Assembly: GCA_947494705.1 (NCBI GenBank)
Contig: CANLVN010000001.1
Location: forward strand, 620,001-684,000
DNA from: an uncultured Erythrobacter sp.
Lineage (GTDB): Bacteria; Pseudomonadota; Alphaproteobacteria; Sphingomonadales; Sphingomonadaceae
Reading direction: 5' to 3'
Length of the DNA stretch: 64,000 nucleotides
The position numbers were made by a program, and so were the translations under genes. Shown here piece by piece: positions 52,677-61,837 of the stretch (positions are counted from its first letter, which is position 1; every line of letters starts with the position of its first letter). Below the pieces are notes generated by a model. It searched no databases. It had not been told where the DNA came from and worked only from the letters and a program-made list of their open reading frames with translations.

Positions 52677-53876
52677 ATGGCCCGCAAGTTCCTCTATTTC
52701 GTCGCGATCATTATCGTGCTGGTCTTGGTTGCGCTCATCGCCTTGCGCATCTGGTCCAACGAAATCGCACAGGTCGCGCTCGTGCCGACCTCCGATTTCG
52801 TCGAGCAGGAACCGATGGCGGACAACGCCTATCAGGACCCGGCGCTGTGGTATTCTCGCCCCGGCATCGGCGTGAACGACCCCGCACGCTGGCAACCCGC
52901 CGTGGCGCAGGTCGAGGAGAATGAACAGGGCCGTCCCGAAGTCACCGGGTCTGAGCCGGTCACGCCAGACGAGGACGTCGCCGATTACGCTGTCTTTTTC
53001 ATCCACCCGACCAGCTATCTCAGCCGCGAAAACTGGAACGCGCCCATCGGCGACGAAGAAGCCGAACGTATCGCGCGCATCTATGTCCGCGGGATGGCCA
53101 GCCCGTTCAATGCGGCTCAGGAAATCTGGGCGCCGCGCTATCGCCAAGCGACGATGGGTTCGTTCCTGACCGATGCGCCCGAGGGTCAGCAGGCGATCGA
53201 CGCGGCTTATGCCGACGTGCGCGACGCCTTCGAATTCTTCCTTGCCACGGTCGACGCGGACATGCCGATCGTTCTCGCAGGCCATTCGCAAGGATCGCTT
53301 CACCTCCTGCGCCTGCTGCGCGAAGAAGTGTCGGGCGCGCCCGTCGCCGACCGGCTTGTCGCCGCCTATGTCATAGGCTGGCCGATCTCGGTCGAGCATG
53401 ACCTCCCGGCACTCGGCTTTGACGCCTGCGCCACTCCGGCGCAGACCGGCTGCGTTATTTCCTGGTCAAGCTATGCCGAACCGGCCGACCCGTCCGACGT
53501 GATCGAGACCTATCGCGATTCCGAAGGGTTCGACGGCGAGATGCGCGGCGACAGCATGATCCTGTGCACCAATCCCCTTCGCGGCACATTCGGCGGCTCC
53601 GCCCCGGCCAGCGCCAATCTCGGCACGCTGGTGCCAGAGGACAGCATGGAAACCGGCGAGCTGGTGCCCGGTGCGGTCCCGGCACGCTGCGACGATCGCG
53701 GGCTTCTGTTGATCGGCGATCCGCCCGAGCTTGGTTCATACGTTTTGCCCGGCAACAACTACCACGTCTACGACATCCCGCTGTTCTGGGCGAACACCAA
53801 GGCAGACGTGGCGCGGCGCGTGAACGCCTTGGCAAGCGGCAGTGCAGACGCAGATAATGCGAGTGCCACAAACTGA
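52677..53876 (+). CDS. DUF3089 alpha/beta-hydrolase-like membrane-anchored protein
   Basis: 399 residues: an N-terminal helix (FLYFVAIIIVLVLVALIAL) and a large periplasmic domain of the DUF3089 family, with a nucleophile-elbow-like IVLAGHSQGSLHLLRLL and FFIHPTSYLSRENW. A hydrolase role is likely but untested. It follows lepB by 18 bases. Its TGA overlaps the CTG at which ruvX probably starts. Confidence 0.85.
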   Translation: MARKFLYFVAIIIVLVLVALIALRIWSNEIAQVALVPTSDFVEQEPMADNAYQDPALWYSRPGIGVNDPARWQPAVAQVEENEQGRPEVTGSEPVTPDEDVADYAVFFIHPTSYLSRENWNAPIGDEEAERIARIYVRGMASPFNAAQEIWAPRYRQATMGSFLTDAPEGQQAIDAAYADVRDAFEFFLATVDADMPIVLAGHSQGSLHLLRLLREEVSGAPVADRLVAAYVIGWPISVEHDLPALGFDACATPAQTGCVISWSSYAEPADPSDVIETYRDSEGFDGEMRGDSMILCTNPLRGTFGGSAPASANLGTLVPEDSMETGELVPGAVPARCDDRGLLLIGDPPELGSYVLPGNNYHVYDIPLFWANTKADVARRVNALASGSADADNASATN

Positions 53877-54343
53877 TTACCGAGTTTGCACCCGACTTTG
53901 CCGACTCGCTCCCCGATGGCGGAGTTCTGGTCGGCCTCGACCTTGGCACGAAAACCATCGGCACCGCCTTTTGCGATGCGGGCTGGCGCTTTGCCACCAA
54001 CGGCAAGACCATCCCGCGCGGCAAATGGGGCGCGAACCGCGACCGGATCGCCGCGCTGATCGCAGAACGCGGGGTGCAGGGCATCGTCCTTGGCCTGCCG
54101 CGCAACATGGATGGCTCCGAAGGCCCGCGCGCACAGGCGAGCCGCGCCTTTGCTCGCAATGCCGACGAAGCGTTCGGACTGCCCCTGCTGCTGTGGGACG
54201 AACGCTGGTCCACCCAGAGCGCCGAGGCCGCGATGATCGGGCAGGATATGAGCCGTCGAAAACGCGCGCAGAGCATCGACAGCCACGCAGCGGCCGTGAT
54301 CCTGCAAGGCGCGATTGACCGCCTCGCGGGTGGAATATTCTGA
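53873..54343 (+). CDS. ruvX: Putative pre-16S rRNA nuclease / Holliday junction resolvase-like YqgF (RuvX)
   Basis: 156 residues of the YqgF/RuvX RNase H-like family: VLVGLDLGTKTIG (first catalytic Asp), IVLGLPRNMDGSEG, LWDERWSTQSAE and IDSHAAAVILQGAID (last Asp). It has been linked to 16S rRNA 5'-end processing. There is no ATG, GTG or TTG in frame before the conserved core. An in-frame CTG at 53873 gives the normal length and overlaps the upstream stop (CTGA), so it is the best start. A GTG at 54074 would delete the core and is rejected. Confidence 0.85.
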   Translation: MITEFAPDFADSLPDGGVLVGLDLGTKTIGTAFCDAGWRFATNGKTIPRGKWGANRDRIAALIAERGVQGIVLGLPRNMDGSEGPRAQASRAFARNADEAFGLPLLLWDERWSTQSAEAAMIGQDMSRRKRAQSIDSHAAAVILQGAIDRLAGGIF

Positions 54344-54443
54344 CAGCGCGAATGCGGCGGCCCACGGGCATAGTGCGTAAGGTCAGGGCGTGTCCGGAAT
54401 TAATCATTGTAATGAAATCCGCAGGGCTCCAAGGGTTTTGCCC

Positions 54444-54971
54444 ATGAGCGAGACCCCGCATTCCGATCCCGCGCGCTTCGACCCCGAGCAGGTTGGCAAG
54501 CTTTTTCTGGGCCGTGCGCATCCGGGATGGCTGGGGCTCAAATACAGCGATCACGGCGACAACTGGGTCGAACTCGAACTGCCGTGGAGCGAGAAATTGC
54601 TGGGTGAGCCGGACCGTCCGGTACTCGCCTCCGGCCCTATCGTCAGCCTCATGGACATGGCGAGCGGAATGTCTATCTGGCAGACTCACGGGACCTTCCT
54701 CCCGGTCGCTACGCTCGACCTGAGGGTCGATTACCAGCGCCCGGCGAAGGAGCGCAGCGCGGTGTGGAGCCGGGTCGAATGCTATCGCATTACCCGCTCC
54801 GCTGCGTTTGTGCGCGGCATCGCGCATGACGGCGATCCCGACGACACGGTCGCGACGATGGCCGGCGTGTTCATGACGCTCTCCGCCGATCCGCGCCAGA
54901 TTTCTCGCACTGTCGCCGATCAGGCCGCAGCCGCAAGCGCCGCCAGCGAAGCGGGGACCGGCGATGCATGA
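54444..54971 (+). CDS. PaaI-family thioesterase (first of a tandem pair)
   Basis: 175 residues with the hotdog-fold 4HBT-type pattern: WLGLKYSDHGDNWVELELPW, a central GPIVSLMDMASGMSIWQ helix carrying the catalytic Asp, and LRVDYQRPAKER. Such enzymes hydrolyse acyl- or aryl-CoA esters. AAGGG precedes the ATG. It overlaps the next thioesterase gene by 8 bases. Confidence 0.85.
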   Translation: MSETPHSDPARFDPEQVGKLFLGRAHPGWLGLKYSDHGDNWVELELPWSEKLLGEPDRPVLASGPIVSLMDMASGMSIWQTHGTFLPVATLDLRVDYQRPAKERSAVWSRVECYRITRSAAFVRGIAHDGDPDDTVATMAGVFMTLSADPRQISRTVADQAAAASAASEAGTGDA

Positions 54972-55353
54972 AATAGACCTCCCCGCCTACGCCCGCGCGC
55001 TGGGCATCTCTATCCATGATCTTGAAGACTCCGTGCCGGTGCTGACGGTCGATTTCGGCCCCAATGTCGAAGGCCGCCCTCAGCATTACCATGGCGGCGC
55101 AACCGCCGGGCTGCTGGAGAATGCGGGCTATGCCGCGCTGCGGGTCAAGCTGACCGAGGAAGGGCGCGAGGCGCGTTTGAAGCCGGTCAACATCACCGTA
55201 CAATATCTGTCGGCAGGCAAGTCGCAGGCGAGTTTTGCAAAGGGCCGCGTCACACGGCTGGGCCGACGTAATGCCAATGTCACGGTCGAGGCCTGGCAGG
55301 CCGACCGGCGCAAGCCCATCGCCAGCGCTGTGATGAACATCCTGATCGCCTAA
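54964..55353 (+). CDS. PaaI-family thioesterase (second of a tandem pair)
   Basis: 129 residues of the same hotdog family: VDFGPNVEGRPQHYHGGATA (the HGG motif typical of the family) and KPVNITVQYLSAGKSQA. It may form a heteromer or a domain-swapped partner with the first. Substrate unknown. Its stop overlaps the PBP stop on the other strand. Confidence 0.85.
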   Translation: MHEIDLPAYARALGISIHDLEDSVPVLTVDFGPNVEGRPQHYHGGATAGLLENAGYAALRVKLTEEGREARLKPVNITVQYLSAGKSQASFAKGRVTRLGRRNANVTVEAWQADRRKPIASAVMNILIA

Positions 55354-57500
55354 TTGGGCGGTTCGGGCACTTCAACCGGCTCGAACACCAATCCTTCCTC
55401 ACCCAGCCTGATTTCTAGCGGCACCCCGTCCTGCGAGAGGATGATTCCCTCTTCTTCGAACCTGAGCCGCGTGCCGTCCTCGCCCAGAGGAATTTCCTCG
55501 CCTTCCTCTACATCCAGGGGCTGTACCGGGCCTTCGGGATCGGGCGACGCGCTGGGTTTTGGCGCAGGCAGAGACAAAGCCCCACGCATGAAGTCTTTCC
55601 AGATACGCGCAGGCGCCCCTCCTCCGGAAATCCCGCCGAGGGGCGAATTGTCGTCATTGCCGACCCACACACCCACCACCAGGTCGCCCGCATAACCGAC
55701 GAACAAAGCGTCGCGGTAATTCTGCGTCGTGCCGGTCTTCCCGTAATTCGCGATCGGCAGCATCGCCGCCTGCCCCGTCCCACGATTTATAGCGGCGCGT
55801 AGCATCCGCTCGATATCCTCGTGGTCTCGCGCCGAGGCGCTGTCCGATGGCGTGGTGAACCACTCCCACCAGCCCTGCTCCTCCTGCGGGAAAGGATGTG
55901 GGCGCACCGGGAAGCGATTGGCCGCCACCCCGGCATAGGCGGTGGTCAGTTCGAGCAGCGTCATGCTCGACGTTCCCAAGGCAAGACTCGGGTCGCCTTC
56001 GGGCATCGCCGACGTGACGCCGAGCGAGCGCGCCATCCGGATCACCCGCTCGCTGCCCACTTCATTGAATAGGCGCACTGCCGCGACATTGCTGGAAGTC
56101 GCAAAGGCATCTTCCAAAGTGATGCTCGGCGAATAGCGTTCGCGCGCATTCTTCGGTCGATAACTGCCCTCGACGATCGCCTCGTTCGAGATCGTGTCCT
56201 CCGGATCCCAACCGGCTTCGAGCGCGGCGAGATAGACGAACAGCTTGAAGGTCGATCCCGGCTGCCGTTTTGCCTGCGTCGCGCGGTTGAAAGGGCTTTC
56301 GGAGTAGTTCCTGCCCCCCACCATCGCCACGACTTCGCCCGTCGGGCGCATCGCCACCAGCGCCACCTGCGCCCCGTTCAGCGAGGCGCGGCTCGTCACC
56401 CGGCTCGCCAGTGCCTGCAACTGCGCGTCGAGCGTCGTCGTCACGACCTGCCGCGCATAGCCCGTTTCCATCCCTTCACGCGCCAGGGGGAGCGCCCAGT
56501 CTGCGAAATAGGTGCCTGTGGGTAGATCGTTCTTGGTGCGCGAATCTATTTTCGGATTTGGCAGTGCGTCGGCTTCGGCCTGCGTCAGATAGCCCTCTTC
56601 CACCATCGCGCCGACCACCAGGTCCATGCGCGCCTTTGCCCGGTCGTAATGGTTAGTCGGCGCATAGCGCGACGGGGCCTGCAACAACCCTGCCAGCATC
56701 GCCGCCTGTTCGGGCCTGAGGTTCTCGGGTTGGCGGTAGAAGTAATGGAGCGAGGCGGCCCGCAGCCCGTACTGGTTATCGCCGAAATAGGCGTTGGAGA
56801 GATAACGCGAAAGTATCTCGTCCTTGGTCAGCCACCCTTCGAGCCACAGCGCGATCAACGCTTCACGCGCCTTGCGGCTCAGGCTCTGTTCGGGGGTCAG
56901 GAACGTGAACTTGGCCAGCTGTTGCGTGATGGTCGAGCCTCCGCCCACCCCCGTCCACGCCGCGCGCGCAATTCCGCGCGGATCGACACCCCAATGCGAA
57001 TAGAAGCGTCGGTCCTCGATTGCGAGAAAGGCTTGCGTAACATGCGGTGGCAGGTCCGCGACCTCGACCGGCTCGTCCACCATCGCACCCGAGCGCGCAA
57101 TCGGTGTCCCGTCGCTAGCGAGCAAAGTGACCTGCGGCGCGGCAATGGGTTCGAGGCTCTTGGACAGCGGCGCGGTTATGGCCAGCCATGCAAACAGCAC
57201 GATGAACAGCGCGAACAGAGCCGCCACGATCCGCACCGCCCACCACCGCTTGCGCCGGGCGTGCCAGTATTCGCGGTTCCACCACGGCAGACGGCGGCGC
57301 TCTTCGCGCGCAATTTCGCCATCGAGCCCGGCGAGCTTCGCATCCCATGCAGTATAATCGGGCGATCCGGCAGCGCGATATCGCGGCGCATCCTCATCGG
57401 GATCGAGAGGCCGCTGGCTCTCGTAAAGCGCGTAATAGCCCGGTTCGCCCGATGGCGAATCCTTGTCGTTGCGCTTCCAGAATCGGTCAAACAGGCCCAT
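55350..57500 (-). CDS. Class A penicillin-binding protein (transglycosylase/transpeptidase)
   Basis: 716 residues: a cytoplasmic N-terminus, a membrane helix (about 88-112), a GT51 transglycosylase domain with catalytic Glu162 (IEDRRFYSHWGVDP) and TITQQLAKFTF, and a transpeptidase domain with Ser416-x-x-Lys419 (GSTFK), SSN at 469-471 and KTGT at 588-591. It polymerises and crosslinks peptidoglycan. The subtype (1A, 1B or 1C) is uncertain; 1A-like sequence but shorter. The C-terminal ~60 residues are acidic and proline-rich. Confidence 0.94.
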   Translation of the reverse strand: MGLFDRFWKRNDKDSPSGEPGYYALYESQRPLDPDEDAPRYRAAGSPDYTAWDAKLAGLDGEIAREERRRLPWWNREYWHARRKRWWAVRIVAALFALFIVLFAWLAITAPLSKSLEPIAAPQVTLLASDGTPIARSGAMVDEPVEVADLPPHVTQAFLAIEDRRFYSHWGVDPRGIARAAWTGVGGGSTITQQLAKFTFLTPEQSLSRKAREALIALWLEGWLTKDEILSRYLSNAYFGDNQYGLRAASLHYFYRQPENLRPEQAAMLAGLLQAPSRYAPTNHYDRAKARMDLVVGAMVEEGYLTQAEADALPNPKIDSRTKNDLPTGTYFADWALPLAREGMETGYARQVVTTTLDAQLQALASRVTSRASLNGAQVALVAMRPTGEVVAMVGGRNYSESPFNRATQAKRQPGSTFKLFVYLAALEAGWDPEDTISNEAIVEGSYRPKNARERYSPSITLEDAFATSSNVAAVRLFNEVGSERVIRMARSLGVTSAMPEGDPSLALGTSSMTLLELTTAYAGVAANRFPVRPHPFPQEEQGWWEWFTTPSDSASARDHEDIERMLRAAINRGTGQAAMLPIANYGKTGTTQNYRDALFVGYAGDLVVGVWVGNDDNSPLGGISGGGAPARIWKDFMRGALSLPAPKPSASPDPEGPVQPLDVEEGEEIPLGEDGTRLRFEEEGIILSQDGVPLEIRLGEEGLVFEPVEVPEPPN

Positions 57501-57542
57501 CGCCTAGTGTGTTAGCAGCCTGATACACCTGTGAGCAAGCGG

Positions 57543-58376
57543 TTAGAATGCTTCGACAAGGTCACGGAAGGATTCGCGTTGCGCAATATGGTCAAGCAAG
57601 AGAGTTTGCGGCTCCCGTCGGCATTGTCGGATCAGCTTGTCCCATGCCTTTTCGCCTTGCCGCCGGTTTGCACGCCTCTCCTCGATTGAAGGCTGTGACC
57701 CACCAATCACAAGGGTCATATTCGTCAGCGACGTGAAGGCGTTTTCAGGCCAGAAGATTGGACGTCCACTGGGATGAGCGATTTTGAACCAGTCATATTC
57801 GCGGATTAAGTCGGCGCATGTGTAATCGACAATTCCGCCGCCGGGGCTGTCAGTATCAAAACGCGCATAGCTCATGCGAACATCCACCGACGACTCGACC
57901 TTTTCCCCAGCTGCATTGGTGCCCGCAGCATAGTACATCGCCTCCGCGCGGCGCCGCACAGCTTCATCAATCGCTGCAGAATTGCTGGACCTCTTGAGTA
58001 CCAGAGACACGAGATTTCCGTCAGTTCCGACAGTGGCCGTATAGACTGCAAAGCCATTATGACCTTCGTCCTTCGCCCATTGCGGAATGTCGAGCGGATC
58101 ACCGCGCAAGAAGATCGGATTGCTGGGATGGCGCTTCATCGGCGCCGGTACCGGTATCGAAAGAGCGTGCGCTGCAGCTTCCTCGGAATGAGGAGCATTA
58201 TGCTCTTTCGGCAATGCCTCTTGCGCAACGGAGTTCGGGCTGATCATGACGGCAAGCATCAGGGCCGCCGCACAATAGAAGCCACTATTCATCGACCCAA
58301 TCTTCATCGACAATGCGTAACCGGACACATCGGTGTCGAGAGATTCAGGCACCGGAGCGATCGCAAATAGAACCAT
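57543..58376 (-). CDS. Exported protein with a TonB-C-like domain
   Basis: Up to 277 residues; starts at 58376, 58307 or 58292 are possible, the last two putting the signal-like MNSGFYCAAALMLAVMISP at the front. The middle has a TonB C-terminal-like segment (YTATVGTDGNLVSLVLKRSS, then AIDEAVRRRAEAMYYAAGTN). There is no transmembrane anchor or proline-rich linker of a true TonB. The last ~100 residues, with Cys pairs, are unrelated to anything I know. It lies downstream of cobS on the same strand. Confidence 0.65.
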   Translation of the reverse strand: MVLFAIAPVPESLDTDVSGYALSMKIGSMNSGFYCAAALMLAVMISPNSVAQEALPKEHNAPHSEEAAAHALSIPVPAPMKRHPSNPIFLRGDPLDIPQWAKDEGHNGFAVYTATVGTDGNLVSLVLKRSSNSAAIDEAVRRRAEAMYYAAGTNAAGEKVESSVDVRMSYARFDTDSPGGGIVDYTCADLIREYDWFKIAHPSGRPIFWPENAFTSLTNMTLVIGGSQPSIEERRANRRQGEKAWDKLIRQCRREPQTLLLDHIAQRESFRDLVEAF

Positions 58377-58413
58377 TCAGCGAGGCTGAATAGTCAGATT
58401 CGCCCGGAAAGGC

Positions 58414-59403
58414 TCAGCTTCCCTTCGCCGCGCTTTCCGGCAGGTCCTCGTCGAAGACGCGCTGATAATATTCGCTCACCAATGTCCGCTCGGCCTCGTC
58501 GCATTTGTTGAGGAAGCTGAGGCGGAAAGCGAAGCCGGTGTTCTTGAAGATCGCCGCGTTCTGCGCCCAGGTGATGACGGTGCGCGGGCTCATCACGGTC
58601 GAGATGTCGCCGCTCATGAAGCCCTGACGCGTCAGTTCGGCGACCTTGACCATGTCGGCGATCATCGCATCGTCGGTGTCGGGGGTCTTGGACTTGACGA
58701 TGGCCTGCTCGGTTTCGGCGGGCAGGTAATTGAGCGCGACCACAATGTTCCAGCGGTCCATCTGCGCCTGATTGATCGCCTGTGTGCCGTGATACAGCCC
58801 GCTCGTATCGCCCAGACCGACCGTGTTGGTGGTCGCGAAGAGGCGGAAATAAGGGTTCGGCGTAATCACCCTGTTCTGGTCGAGCAGCGTGAGGCGACCA
58901 TCGAATTCGAGAATGCGCTGGATCACGAACATCACATCCGGGCGGCCAGCATCATATTCGTCGAAGGTTAGCGCGACCGGGTGCTGAAGCGCCCAAGGCA
59001 GGATGCCTTCCTTGAATTCAGTGACTTGCAGACCGTCCTTCAGGACGATTGCATCGCGCCCGACGAGGTCGATACGGCTGATATGCGCGTCGAGATTGAC
59101 GCGGATGCTCGGCCAGTTGAGGCGCGCGGCAACCTGTTCGATATGGGTCGACTTACCCGTACCGTGATAGCCCTGAACCATGACGCGGCGATTATGCGCA
59201 AAGCCTGCGAGGATCGCGAGCGTGGTGTCCGGATCGAAAACGTAGTCCTCGTCGATTTCGGGCACGTGTTCGTCGTTCGAGGTGAAGGCGGGGACCTGCC
59301 AATCGACATCGATGCCGAACGTGTCCTTCACGTCGACAGTGGTGTCGGGCTTGTCGGGAATGGCGCTTTCGCCAGCGAAGCTTTCGGATGAGTGTGCGTT
59401 CAT
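58414..59403 (-). CDS. cobS: Cobaltochelatase subunit CobS
   Basis: An AAA+ ATPase of 329 residues with Walker [10 protein letters not shown] (78-86) and Walker [10 protein letters not shown] (about 145-153). CobS with CobT and CobN inserts cobalt in the aerobic cobalamin pathway, and CobS-like proteins are also found beyond that pathway. CobT is not adjacent: the next gene on this strand is a TonB-C-like protein. The DnaJ-domain gene that often precedes cobS is separated by two opposite-strand genes. Confidence 0.93.
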   Translation of the reverse strand: MNAHSSESFAGESAIPDKPDTTVDVKDTFGIDVDWQVPAFTSNDEHVPEIDEDYVFDPDTTLAILAGFAHNRRVMVQGYHGTGKSTHIEQVAARLNWPSIRVNLDAHISRIDLVGRDAIVLKDGLQVTEFKEGILPWALQHPVALTFDEYDAGRPDVMFVIQRILEFDGRLTLLDQNRVITPNPYFRLFATTNTVGLGDTSGLYHGTQAINQAQMDRWNIVVALNYLPAETEQAIVKSKTPDTDDAMIADMVKVAELTRQGFMSGDISTVMSPRTVITWAQNAAIFKNTGFAFRLSFLNKCDEAERTLVSEYYQRVFDEDLPESAAKGS

Positions 59404-59667
59404 TTCGGCCCCGCGTTATAGGGCGAATTGCGGTCGGGCAAGAGTGGGTTGCAGATGGGGACGGGAAGTTTCGGTTTAAGTCAGCTCGAGGTTGCGGATT
59501 TGCGTGAGGTGTCCGCGCTTGATCCAAAGGCGCTTGCCCGCTTCGCCGACGATCAAGGCAACTTCGGACCCATGGGGCGATCCCAGCCGTGGCGAGTGAA
59601 GCTCTCGTCTGCACAGTTAATGAAGTTTCGATTCGCGACTCGGCAAAGCCATCCCTAGATTGGCTCT
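59404..59667. other. Intergenic region upstream of cobS
   Basis: 264 bases between divergent cobS and the MpaB-like gene. A 76-codon frame (59428-59658, plus strand) exists but starts poorly and its predicted product resembles nothing known. No promoter could be fixed. It should contain divergent promoters, or a remnant of a rearrangement that separated cobS from the DnaJ-domain gene. Confidence 0.35.
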
Positions 59668-60507
59668 ATGCCCACTCCCGTAGAATCCTTGCGCCTCAGG
59701 CTGGTTGACCAGGTCCGCAGGACCTTCACCGACCAGGCGAGCGGGCAAAAACCGGTGCCGCCCTCTGACGAGGCGCTGTTCGAAAAGGACACTCCGATCC
59801 GCAAAGTGCACGCCGATCTCGTCGGGATGATGACCGGCGGGGTGCGCGCGCTGCTTTTGCAGATGCTGCATCCCGAAGCGTTGCAGGGCGTACTCGACCA
59901 TTCGAATTTCCGCGAAGACATGCATGGAAGGCTGCAACGCACCGCGCGTTTCATCGCGGTGACGAGTTTCGGCCACCGCGACGATGCGATGAGGGCGATC
60001 GAGCGTGTCAATCGCATCCATGCGAAAGTCGGCGGGATGCTGCCGGACGGCACACCCTATTCCGCTACCAATCCGCGCACGCTGGCCTGGGTTCACGTGA
60101 CCGAAGCGCAGAGTTTCCTCGCTGGTTATCTGCGGCATGTCCGTCCCGACATGCCGGGATCCGAGCAGGACGAATATTATCGGCAGTTCGCCGTGATCGC
60201 CCGCGCGCTGGGAGCTGATCCGGTGCCTGAAACTCGGCAAGAGGCCGAAGCGCTCTTCCGTGAATTGCGGCGCGACTTGCGCTCGAGCAAGGAATCGCGA
60301 GAAATCGCGCAGCTGGTACTTCGACAGCGCCCAGAGAATGCCCCGCCCGCTCTGCAGGCGATGATCGGGGCTGAAGCGGTAGCGATGCTTCCGCCTTTTG
60401 CGCGCTCGATGCTTCATCTCCAGCGTCCCGTCCTGACCGCCCTACCAGCTCGCGCGGCGACGTGGGGTGTCGGCCGAACCTTGCGCTGGGCGTTCCGCCA
60501 GACCTGA
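59668..60507 (+). CDS. Oxygenase MpaB-family protein (DUF2236)
   Basis: 279 residues, all-helical. DUF2236/MpaB-like features are the LLLQMLHPEALQGVLDHSNF segment and the FIAVTSFGHRDDAMR / LAWVHVTEAQSF histidines. Relatives include latex-clearing-protein-like haem oxygenases and the mycophenolic acid enzyme MpaB. It probably binds haem; substrate unknown. It is 32 bases upstream of a GST gene, with which it probably forms an operon. Confidence 0.82.
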   Translation: MPTPVESLRLRLVDQVRRTFTDQASGQKPVPPSDEALFEKDTPIRKVHADLVGMMTGGVRALLLQMLHPEALQGVLDHSNFREDMHGRLQRTARFIAVTSFGHRDDAMRAIERVNRIHAKVGGMLPDGTPYSATNPRTLAWVHVTEAQSFLAGYLRHVRPDMPGSEQDEYYRQFAVIARALGADPVPETRQEAEALFRELRRDLRSSKESREIAQLVLRQRPENAPPALQAMIGAEAVAMLPPFARSMLHLQRPVLTALPARAATWGVGRTLRWAFRQT

Positions 60508-60539
60508 CCAAGATGAACGATTGAGAGGAGACAACCGCC

Positions 60540-61175
60540 ATGCCAGACTTCACTTTCTACACCGTCGCCATGAGCCGCGGTCAGATTTCACGATGGGCGC
60601 TGCACGAAGCGGGTGCGGATTACGAGCACGTCATGATGGACTGGAGCACGCGGCCCGACAGTTTCAGGGACATCAATCCGATGAACAAGGTCCCGGCGCT
60701 GGTCCATCATCACGGCGATCACGACCACGTCATTACGGAGGCGGCAGCGATCAATCACTATCTCGCTGAGACGCATCAGGACAAAGGCCTGCTTCCCGAC
60801 GTCCATGAGAAGGCAGCTTATTTTCGCTGGTTGTTCTTCGCTGCGGGCCCATTGGAACAGGCGGTGATCTCAAAGTCGATGGGTTGGGAAGTCTCTGATG
60901 AGCAATCACTCATGGCAGGCTTTGGCACCTACGAACTTGCAGTATCGGCTCTTCAGGATTGGCTGGCATCGCACGATTTCGCGGCAGGCGACCGCTTCAC
61001 GATGGCCGATACCTACATTGGCAGCCAGGTGATTTGGGGCATCCAGTTCGGCACCCTTCCCGAAAAACCCGAATTCAGGGCCTACGCGGAGCGGCTGATG
61101 AATCGCCCGGCCTATGTCGAAGCAAAGGCGATCGATGCAAAGCTGGGCGAAGAGGCGGCCGCCGATCAGGGTTAG
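60540..61175 (+). CDS. Glutathione S-transferase family protein
   Basis: 211 residues: an N-terminal thioredoxin-like domain (FTFYTVAMSRGQISRWALHE, with DINPMNKVPALV and ITEAAAINHYL) and a helical C-terminal domain. GST proteins conjugate glutathione to electrophiles or act in aromatic degradation. GAGAGGAG precedes the ATG. Glutathione supply is consistent with gshA elsewhere in the window. Its stop overlaps that of the convergent DnaJ gene. Confidence 0.9.
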   Translation: MPDFTFYTVAMSRGQISRWALHEAGADYEHVMMDWSTRPDSFRDINPMNKVPALVHHHGDHDHVITEAAAINHYLAETHQDKGLLPDVHEKAAYFRWLFFAAGPLEQAVISKSMGWEVSDEQSLMAGFGTYELAVSALQDWLASHDFAAGDRFTMADTYIGSQVIWGIQFGTLPEKPEFRAYAERLMNRPAYVEAKAIDAKLGEEAAADQG

Positions 61176-61765
61176 GCGATCGCAGCGCTCTTCCGCAGCA
61201 ACTGATATGCGTCGACCACGCGCGTTAGCCGCGCTTCGTAGCTGCGATCACCGCCATTCCGGTCAGGATGATAGCGCCGCACCAGTTCGGAATAGCGGCG
61301 ACGCAGCCGACGTCGGTCGGTGTTTGAACCAAGGCCCATCGTTTCGAGCGCTTCGGCCTCGTCCTTCGAGAAGCGGCCATCCATGGCCATCTTGGCCTCG
61401 CGCTGGGCACGGCTTTTGATCCCGCTGGCTCGCGCGGAAATCGCTTCGAGCGGGTCGTCGAAATCCGACCAGCGCGGCATGCCGTCGACATGAACCTTCT
61501 GTGAAAACCCGACGCTTTCGGTGCGCCAGCCGTTTGTCGGCGATTGCGCGGTAAGGATTTCCTCGGCGCTCATACCCTCGAACCAGTCGTAGCCGGCGTT
61601 GAACTCTCGGACATGGTCGAGGCAGAACCAGCGCCATTCGCCAGGACCGTCGAAGCCACTGGGCCGATATCCCGGCGCACGGAATTCGCCCGGCTCAGTG
61701 CAGGTCGGATGCTCGCATATACGCTCTTCGCCTTCGTGGCGTCCGTGGAATCGGGTCTGGGACAT
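61172..61765 (-). CDS. DnaJ-domain protein with N-terminal Cys/His cluster
   Basis: 197 residues. The C-terminal ~60 form a J domain with the HPD motif at 166-168 (RRYHPDRNGGDR), which stimulates DnaK ATPase. The N-terminal part has a possible zinc site (CEHPTC, then FCLDH), as in DnaJ-type proteins found beside cobS/bolA in alphaproteobacteria. It is divergent from bolA with 72 bases between starts. Confidence 0.92.
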   Translation of the reverse strand: MSQTRFHGRHEGEERICEHPTCTEPGEFRAPGYRPSGFDGPGEWRWFCLDHVREFNAGYDWFEGMSAEEILTAQSPTNGWRTESVGFSQKVHVDGMPRWSDFDDPLEAISARASGIKSRAQREAKMAMDGRFSKDEAEALETMGLGSNTDRRRLRRRYSELVRRYHPDRNGGDRSYEARLTRVVDAYQLLRKSAAIA

Positions 61766-61837
61766 GAACCCTTGAGAATGGCGAGGGAGACGCCAGATTC
61801 CAAGGGATCAAAAGTTGCAAATAAGGAAACAAAGGCG

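Noticed and set aside
54074..54343. ruvX starting at the GTG at 54074
   Set aside because: It would remove the first catalytic Asp and the glycine-rich core strand that is clearly conserved upstream in the same frame.
59428..59658. 76-codon frame between cobS and the MpaB-like gene
   Set aside because: No ribosome site, weak start context and no resemblance to a known protein; kept only as a remark in the intergenic entry.
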